Source of the DNA: a virus
Virus record (IMG/VR): IMGVR_UViG_3300006916_000103
Coordinates: 1-41,745 of that record
Direction: 5' to 3' (one strand)
DNA: 41,745 nucleotides
The position numbers were made by a program, and so were the translations under genes. Under the pieces are notes generated by a model. The model saw only the letters and a program-made list of their open reading frames with translations. It did not search any database and had not been told where the DNA came from. Shown here in pieces: positions 37,065 to 41,745 of this stretch. The stretch's first letter is position 1. The number at the start of each line of letters is the position of its first letter.

Positions 37065-37301
37065 ATGAGTTTACAAAGCAGAGGTATTGGTCGTGTTGAG
37101 AGAGGATCTAAGGTCAATATGGGATCATCATCGCAGGGTGTTGGGTCACCTAAGATGAGCGGGATGAGTCCTATAGTGGTTAGGGGTGATGCTATGAGAG
37201 CTATTTTGCCTAAGGGTATGGATAGTGGCAGAGTAGTGGATGAGAGTACGGGTGGTGATAGCGTTAGTTTTCGTAAGATGGGTATCGACGCAGGTATGTA
37301 G
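37065..37301 (+). CDS. Small Gly/Ser/Met-rich protein
   Basis: 78 aa, low complexity ('RGIGRVERGSKVNMGSSSQG'), mildly basic, no domain. AAGGAG lies 10 nt upstream. It shares composition with the neighbours on both sides and may be a minor virion component. Confidence 0.6.
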   Translation: MSLQSRGIGRVERGSKVNMGSSSQGVGSPKMSGMSPIVVRGDAMRAILPKGMDSGRVVDESTGGDSVSFRKMGIDAGM

Positions 37302-37335
37302 TATTATGGTTAGAAACATATAGGAGGTGAAGATT

Positions 37336-37452
37336 ATGTCACAACCAGGACTAATGAATAAAACGGCTACAGGGAAAGCCGGTTCGGCAGTAGGGTTAAC
37401 TAAAGGGACTGAAGGTCCAGTTATCCGTATGGGCGGAGCTAAGTTGAAGTAA
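37336..37452 (+). CDS. 38-aa Gly/Lys-rich protein before TerL
   Basis: MSQPGLMNKTATGKAGSAVG... has a perfect AGGAGGTGA site 5 nt upstream and ends in TAATG overlap with the terminase start. Such strong initiation signals suggest real, abundant translation despite its size. It may be a virion micro-protein or a translational coupler for TerL. Confidence 0.65.
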   Translation: MSQPGLMNKTATGKAGSAVGLTKGTEGPVIRMGGAKLK

Positions 37453-39314
37453 TGCCAGGATCATCTAAGAAGAAGGTCTCTAAGCTTCGGGATGAGGGTA
37501 AGCATGAGTTAGCTGATTGGTTTGAGGCTAAGGAGAAGGCGAGAGCTGAGGGGAAAGAGCTTTGGCGTTGGATGAAAGAAAATCCTAAGCCAGGAGAGGT
37601 ATCGACTCCTAAAGAATCAACCAATCAGCGTACCTTGCGAAAGATAAACGAGTTCAGGGACAGTGATGAGGTAAAAAAAAACTTTACAATCCCCCCTCAA
37701 GAGCTAGGTATATTAGAGAAGATACGTGAGAATAAGAAGAAGTTAAAAGTAAGAGCTAGGAAGGCTTTTGCGAACAATTCGGTTACTGAGCTGCGTACGC
37801 TTTACAAGGTTATGAATCGTTTAGATGTTGAGGAAAAGAAGATTATATTTAAGTATGACTTTGCTCAATTTGACGATTATTTCTTTAGTGATATTCAAGA
37901 TAGGGTAGCTACTGCGCCTTTTCATTATGAGATGGTTAAGTTATATAATACGGCACCTAGATCATGTGTTGTATGTCCCCGTGGTCATGCGAAGAGTACA
38001 ACTGCAAGGAAATATATATTGCATCAATTATTATATCGCGAGGTAACTTATGTTGTGATTATTGGTGCGTCTGAGGAGATGGCGGCTCAGAACTTGAGAT
38101 GGATAAGAGACCAATTTACTGATAATGATCGAGTAATTGATGTTTATGGATATTTAAAAAATAAGGATAAGTGGGCTGACTCTCAATTTCAGACTAATAC
38201 AGGGTTAAAGGTTGTGGCTAAGGGGGCTGGGCAGAAGGTTCGTGGTGCTAATGAGAAGGGGCGACCTGATATGATATATATCGATGATTTGGAGGATGAC
38301 GAGCAGGTATCATCTAGAGATCGTCGGACGAAGTTAAAGGACTGGTTAACGAAGGCGTTGATGCCATCTAAGAGTAGGAATGGCCGTATAATTATTACGG
38401 GGACTATTTTACATATGGATTCGTTGCTTAAGAATATAAGTGAGAATAAGGTTAAGGATCATTTACCCTGGCAGGTGTTATGGTACCAGGCTCTTAGCAA
38501 GAATGAAGATGGAGAAGAGGTTGCGTTATGGCCAGAACATAAACCTGTATCTGAATTAGTGGAGCTTAGGAATACAGATCCAGAGTCGTTTGCGCAGGAA
38601 TACCAGAACAACCCTACATCGGGAGCAATGCAGGTTTTTAAGCGTGATGAGTATAATTATTACGATGAGAATGATATTCGTATTGATGATGTTGAGGGGA
38701 AAGTATATGTAAAAGGAAAGCAAGTATCTGTGTTATTAACACCAGATTTAGCCCTCTCGGAGAGGGAGGGTGCTGACTATACGGTTTTCACTATTACGGG
38801 TATGGATAGCGGGAGTAACTTGTATGTTTTGGACTATGAGAGGTTTCGGTCAGCGGACCCTTATGAGCAGATAGAGATGATGTTTGATATGATGCGGAAG
38901 TGGCACTGTGAGATAATGACCATGGAGACGGTTGCATTCCAGAAGACATTTAAGAGGATGCTTGAGTATGAGATGGAGAAGCGTGATATATTTTTCTATA
39001 TTCATGAGTTATCTAGATCCTCTATTCGTAAAATATTTCGTATTAAAGCTTTAAAGGCACCAATAAGAGCCTCTAAGATATATTGGAGACATGATCACTT
39101 TGAGCTTGAGGATGAGTTATCTCAGGTGAGTGCGACGTCCTTAGGTACGCATGATGATGTTATTGATACACTGGCTGATTCTTGGGAGGTTCAGGTCGAG
39201 ATGTATGAGGAGAATAATGTTAAGGCACCAGAGATAAATACTGTAGAATGGGCTATACAAGAAGGGTTATTACCGACTGAATATGAGAAAATGGAGATGA
39301 GCAGATATGGCTAA
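37452..39314 (+). CDS. Terminase large subunit
   Basis: 620 aa; the DNA-packaging motor. Walker A 'CPRGHAKST' lies at residues 175-183, Walker B 'MIYIDDLEDDEQ' near 275, and the coupling motif 'IIITGTILHMDS' near 315. The C-terminal RNase H-like nuclease has 'LLTPDLALSEREGADYTVFT' (first Asp near 431), a middle acidic residue in 'IMTMETVAFQ' near 494 and the final 'THDDVIDTLADSWE' near 575. An N-terminal basic helical extension of about 100 residues precedes the ATPase. The end overlaps the portal by 8 bp. Confidence 0.95.
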   Translation: MPGSSKKKVSKLRDEGKHELADWFEAKEKARAEGKELWRWMKENPKPGEVSTPKESTNQRTLRKINEFRDSDEVKKNFTIPPQELGILEKIRENKKKLKVRARKAFANNSVTELRTLYKVMNRLDVEEKKIIFKYDFAQFDDYFFSDIQDRVATAPFHYEMVKLYNTAPRSCVVCPRGHAKSTTARKYILHQLLYREVTYVVIIGASEEMAAQNLRWIRDQFTDNDRVIDVYGYLKNKDKWADSQFQTNTGLKVVAKGAGQKVRGANEKGRPDMIYIDDLEDDEQVSSRDRRTKLKDWLTKALMPSKSRNGRIIITGTILHMDSLLKNISENKVKDHLPWQVLWYQALSKNEDGEEVALWPEHKPVSELVELRNTDPESFAQEYQNNPTSGAMQVFKRDEYNYYDENDIRIDDVEGKVYVKGKQVSVLLTPDLALSEREGADYTVFTITGMDSGSNLYVLDYERFRSADPYEQIEMMFDMMRKWHCEIMTMETVAFQKTFKRMLEYEMEKRDIFFYIHELSRSSIRKIFRIKALKAPIRASKIYWRHDHFELEDELSQVSATSLGTHDDVIDTLADSWEVQVEMYEENNVKAPEINTVEWAIQEGLLPTEYEKMEMSRYG

Positions 39315-41328
39315 GAATGATAATTTAGATGAGTTGTATGATGAGGCCCTTTTATCTGATGATCTATCAGGTTCTAAGAGGGTTTCACATAAGGCTATTG
39401 AGCATGTGGTTGATTTATTTGAGAAGTATCGTGATATGCGTAGGTTTAGAAGGGGTGGGAAGGAGATTGATTTAGCTAGGGAGTGGGACGTCAGATACAG
39501 GATATACAAGGGTATATATTTACAAAGCGATCATAGCTATGATGGTGAGGCCACTGTGTTTAACCCCGTACTTAGAAAAAGTGTGAATGTTATAGAGTCT
39601 GAGGCGGGGAATGCTTTATTTGGTCGAGAAGATTATTTTTCTGTTGATGCCAGAGGAAATGATGCAGATTCAATTGAGATGGCTAGGGAAGCCTTTGGCA
39701 CATTAAAGTATTATTCAGATCAAGAAGATTTTGTTTATAATTTTGAACTAGCTATGAAGCAAGCGCTTATTTACGACAGTACTTGGGTTGAAACTATATA
39801 TGCAAAAGACAAGATAACTGGGGTTTATCGTCAGAAAGTCATTGAGCCGGTTACAGACCCTGAGTCTGGGGACCCTTTGTTTGACGAGTCTGGCGTACCT
39901 ATAACTAGAACTAACTTTAAGATTCGTAAGATTGATGAGGATAAGCCCACGATAAAGGTTGAGGTTAGAGATATTTACAGAATGTACGTAAATCATTTAA
40001 AAGATGACCCTGAAGGTGACGATATTATATATAGGGATGAGATGACAGCCCAGAAGTTAATTGAGATGAGAGATCGTGGGGTTTATAATTCTTCAGCAGT
40101 AAATAAGTTATTAAAAATGAACCCAGTATATGGTGAAAGACCAACACAGGATGTGGATGGGACGGGTGATGGTAAAACATTTATGGATGATATTGCCACA
40201 TCGAATGATAATAAAGACTCTTCTAGTTATGAGATACTAAGATTTCAGGGTTTATTCACTACTGAGAATGAAGAGACTGGCGTTAAATACCGTAAGCAGT
40301 TCTGGATAGATATAGGGGAGAGATCGGAGTGTTTAAGATGTATTGTAAGCCCTGTAATTGGGGGGTATAAGACATTTAGTGGTTGTAATTATGACAGTAT
40401 GGTTGGTGAATTTAATTCAGACTCTGTAATTAGCCCATATCAAGATCTTCAGTTTCAGATGAATGATAAAGAAAATCAGTCTTTGGACGGATTAACATTT
40501 AATTTAAATGGACCTCTCGAGGTTTTGCAGGCCTCTGGGATTAAGCAATCTGATATTTCTCAATCAAGAAAGCAACCTAATAAGGTACTCATGTCAAAGC
40601 AGATGGATTCTGTTCGAAAGATAACAGTTGATGTTCCGCTAAGTCATCTAAATAACGAGCAGATTCGACTAGAAAACATGATGCAGTCTGGGACTGGAGC
40701 TACTTCATTGGCTGGTGGATCACCTACGGGTACTCAAGTTGATAGATCAGGTAAGGCATTGGGTACACTTTTAACTCAGACTAGATCGCAGTTTAGTAAG
40801 TTTGTGAGAAAGTTTGAGAAGAGAATGATTGAGAAAAGCCTACAGAAGTCATGGGATATAATTATACAATTTTTCGACGATGAGATATTGATACCTATAC
40901 AGGGTTCTGATGGGGTAGTTACATCGAAATTGCAAACACCTTCTGAGATAGTTGGCCAATTTAAGATAAATGTATCAACAGGGTCTCAATTTTTAAAAGA
41001 GAGGGAGTATCGGGACTCTATACTTGAATTACTATCTGTTGCTGGCATAAATGATAAATTTATTGAGACGCTTGATATCGTACCTATGTTACAAGAGATA
41101 GCGATGTCTCTATCACCAAAATTAGCCAGATTTATAAATCCTGATAACTTGGTAAATAAACAATCTCAGATGATACAGCAATTACAGCAGGCCCTAGAAA
41201 ATGTAGGGGAACAGAATAAAGACTTATATGAAGAATCTAAGAGATTGCAGGGAGAGTTAAAACAAACTGATAGAGCAGCAGCATCTATACCTGGGCCTAT
41301 TGAGAAAGAGGAGCTTAAGACGAATTGA
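39307..41328 (+). CDS. Portal protein
   Basis: 673 aa, a large portal of the P22/SU10-like size class. The N-terminal region has 'VIESEAGNALFGREDYFSVD' (about residues 98-117), followed by 'FELAMKQALIYDSTWVETIY' and the wing region. The clip/stem region lies around 390-470 ('PYQDLQFQMNDKENQSLDGL'). The C-terminal part has 'QSGTGATSLAGGSPTGTQVD' and a terminal coiled coil (about 610-660). It follows TerL with an 8-bp overlap, the standard order. Its C-terminal third is repeated as another allele at the window start. Confidence 0.92.
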   Translation: MAKNDNLDELYDEALLSDDLSGSKRVSHKAIEHVVDLFEKYRDMRRFRRGGKEIDLAREWDVRYRIYKGIYLQSDHSYDGEATVFNPVLRKSVNVIESEAGNALFGREDYFSVDARGNDADSIEMAREAFGTLKYYSDQEDFVYNFELAMKQALIYDSTWVETIYAKDKITGVYRQKVIEPVTDPESGDPLFDESGVPITRTNFKIRKIDEDKPTIKVEVRDIYRMYVNHLKDDPEGDDIIYRDEMTAQKLIEMRDRGVYNSSAVNKLLKMNPVYGERPTQDVDGTGDGKTFMDDIATSNDNKDSSSYEILRFQGLFTTENEETGVKYRKQFWIDIGERSECLRCIVSPVIGGYKTFSGCNYDSMVGEFNSDSVISPYQDLQFQMNDKENQSLDGLTFNLNGPLEVLQASGIKQSDISQSRKQPNKVLMSKQMDSVRKITVDVPLSHLNNEQIRLENMMQSGTGATSLAGGSPTGTQVDRSGKALGTLLTQTRSQFSKFVRKFEKRMIEKSLQKSWDIIIQFFDDEILIPIQGSDGVVTSKLQTPSEIVGQFKINVSTGSQFLKEREYRDSILELLSVAGINDKFIETLDIVPMLQEIAMSLSPKLARFINPDNLVNKQSQMIQQLQQALENVGEQNKDLYEESKRLQGELKQTDRAAASIPGPIEKEELKTN

Positions 41329-41588
41329 TTTATGAACAGTCTGATGAGGATTTAGAAAAAATAAAAAATGCTTCTTATATGAAAGATTTATTAACAACGC
41401 CAGGCTGGAGATTAATAGATTCAGAAATAAAAGAGTTTTTATCTTCATTAAAGGTAAAAAGGGACAGTTCCGATGATCCTAACATTATAATGTCTTGCAT
41501 TAGGCAGGAAGATGGTATAATGTTCGTTAAAGAGGTTATTCAAGAGTACATTACTCTTGGTGAAGAAGCAATGAAAAACTCTGCCTAA
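41325..41588 (+). CDS. Small head-region protein, second allele
   Basis: 87 aa, TTG start overlapping the portal stop as in the other copy. It differs at a few residues, mainly the segment 'SEIKEFLSSL' against 'SGIKDELSSL', and near the end EEAM against DEAV. Same unknown function. Confidence 0.7.
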   Translation: MIYEQSDEDLEKIKNASYMKDLLTTPGWRLIDSEIKEFLSSLKVKRDSSDDPNIIMSCIRQEDGIMFVKEVIQEYITLGEEAMKNSA

Positions 41589-41641
41589 ACAAAACACCAC
41601 GTGGTAGTGAAACACGTAAAACAGAAGTAAGAAGAAAAAAA

Positions 41642-41745
41642 ATGCCTATTGAAGACATTGAAATTAAAGCACCTGAGATTTTGACACAAGAAATGGGTGA
41701 ATCTGTATTTAACGAAATGTTTGATCAGAGACAGCCCGAGTTTCA
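41642..41745 (+). CDS. Scaffold protein, 5' part only (cut by window end)
   Basis: The first 34 codons, MPIEDIEIKAPEILTQEMGE and following, equal the start of the scaffold at 985 apart from a Lys/Arg change and different final residues. The ribosome site is weakened to AAGAAG. Confidence 0.85.
   Translation, partial: MPIEDIEIKAPEILTQEMGESVFNEMFDQRQPEF

Larger units (their letters stand above)
40658..41745. repeat. Right copy of divergent terminal redundancy
   Basis: Second allele of positions 1-1088, at constant offset, about 95% identical. In this copy the scaffold ribosome site is AAGAAG rather than AAGGAG, and the leader hairpin is altered. The last few bases of the window diverge further from positions 1078-1088. 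Confidence 0.9.

Noticed and set aside
1-41745. tRNA genes, integrase, reverse transcriptase or diversity-generating retroelement
   Set aside because: None seen on reading both strands; fibre variation comes from tandem repeats, not from a template repeat pair.

Overview
The window is almost all of an AT-rich, tailed double-stranded DNA phage genome, most likely a podovirus. The evidence is a terminase, portal, scaffold and DUF5309/SU10-type capsid protein run, a short adaptor-plus-nozzle tail gene set with no tape measure or tail tube, and a set of large internal (ejection-type) proteins. Most genes have an AGGAG-like ribosome site and many overlap by ATGA or TAATG, as in a compact phage of a bacterium that uses Shine-Dalgarno initiation. 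The host cannot be named from the sequence. Positions 1-1088 and 40658-41745 are the same locus at a constant offset of 40657 with no indel but about 5% mismatch. The unit is therefore a circular or circularly permuted genome of about 40.66 kb whose ends come from two slightly different strains.

Layout. Plus strand, late region, read through the circle: small terminase candidate and three small proteins (36368-37452), TerL, portal, an 87-aa protein, scaffold, major capsid, a terminator, then an inserted glycan cassette (2854-5816: unknown small protein, GT-B-like transferase, SAM methyltransferase, GT4 glycosyltransferase). It continues with adaptor, nozzle, fibre, a probable lysis group (9781-10869), two beta-rich surface proteins and four large internal-virion candidates ending at 19300. 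Minus strand, early region (35570 down to 19297): small RHH and leader proteins, a likely ssDNA-binding protein, an SNF2-like helicase, a Lar-like zinc protein, two hexapeptide-repeat proteins, ThyX, a nonulosonic (sialic-type) acid cassette (NeuB, HAD phosphatase, NeuA), a primase-ATPase, a VRR-NUC nuclease, a DUF6378-like protein, a dTDP-glucose-dehydratase-like SDR and a second RHH protein. The two arms diverge from a 0.76-kb control region (35607-36367) and converge at 19300.

How it may work together. Early transcription from a strong sigma70-like promoter at 35717-35745 would make replication proteins and the sugar-nucleotide enzymes. No DNA polymerase, RNA polymerase or integrase is seen, so host polymerases are presumably used. 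The nonulosonic acid made early could be attached by the two glycosyltransferases and the methyltransferase encoded directly behind the major capsid gene. That cassette has its own terminator, promoter and palindromic operator-like sites. This split sugar-synthesis plus transfer system, for virion, DNA or host-surface glycosylation, is the most interesting biology in the window. The second is the pair of proteins built from 18-bp repeats: the DNA is open in two frames on the coding strand and both frames spell hexapeptide repeats.
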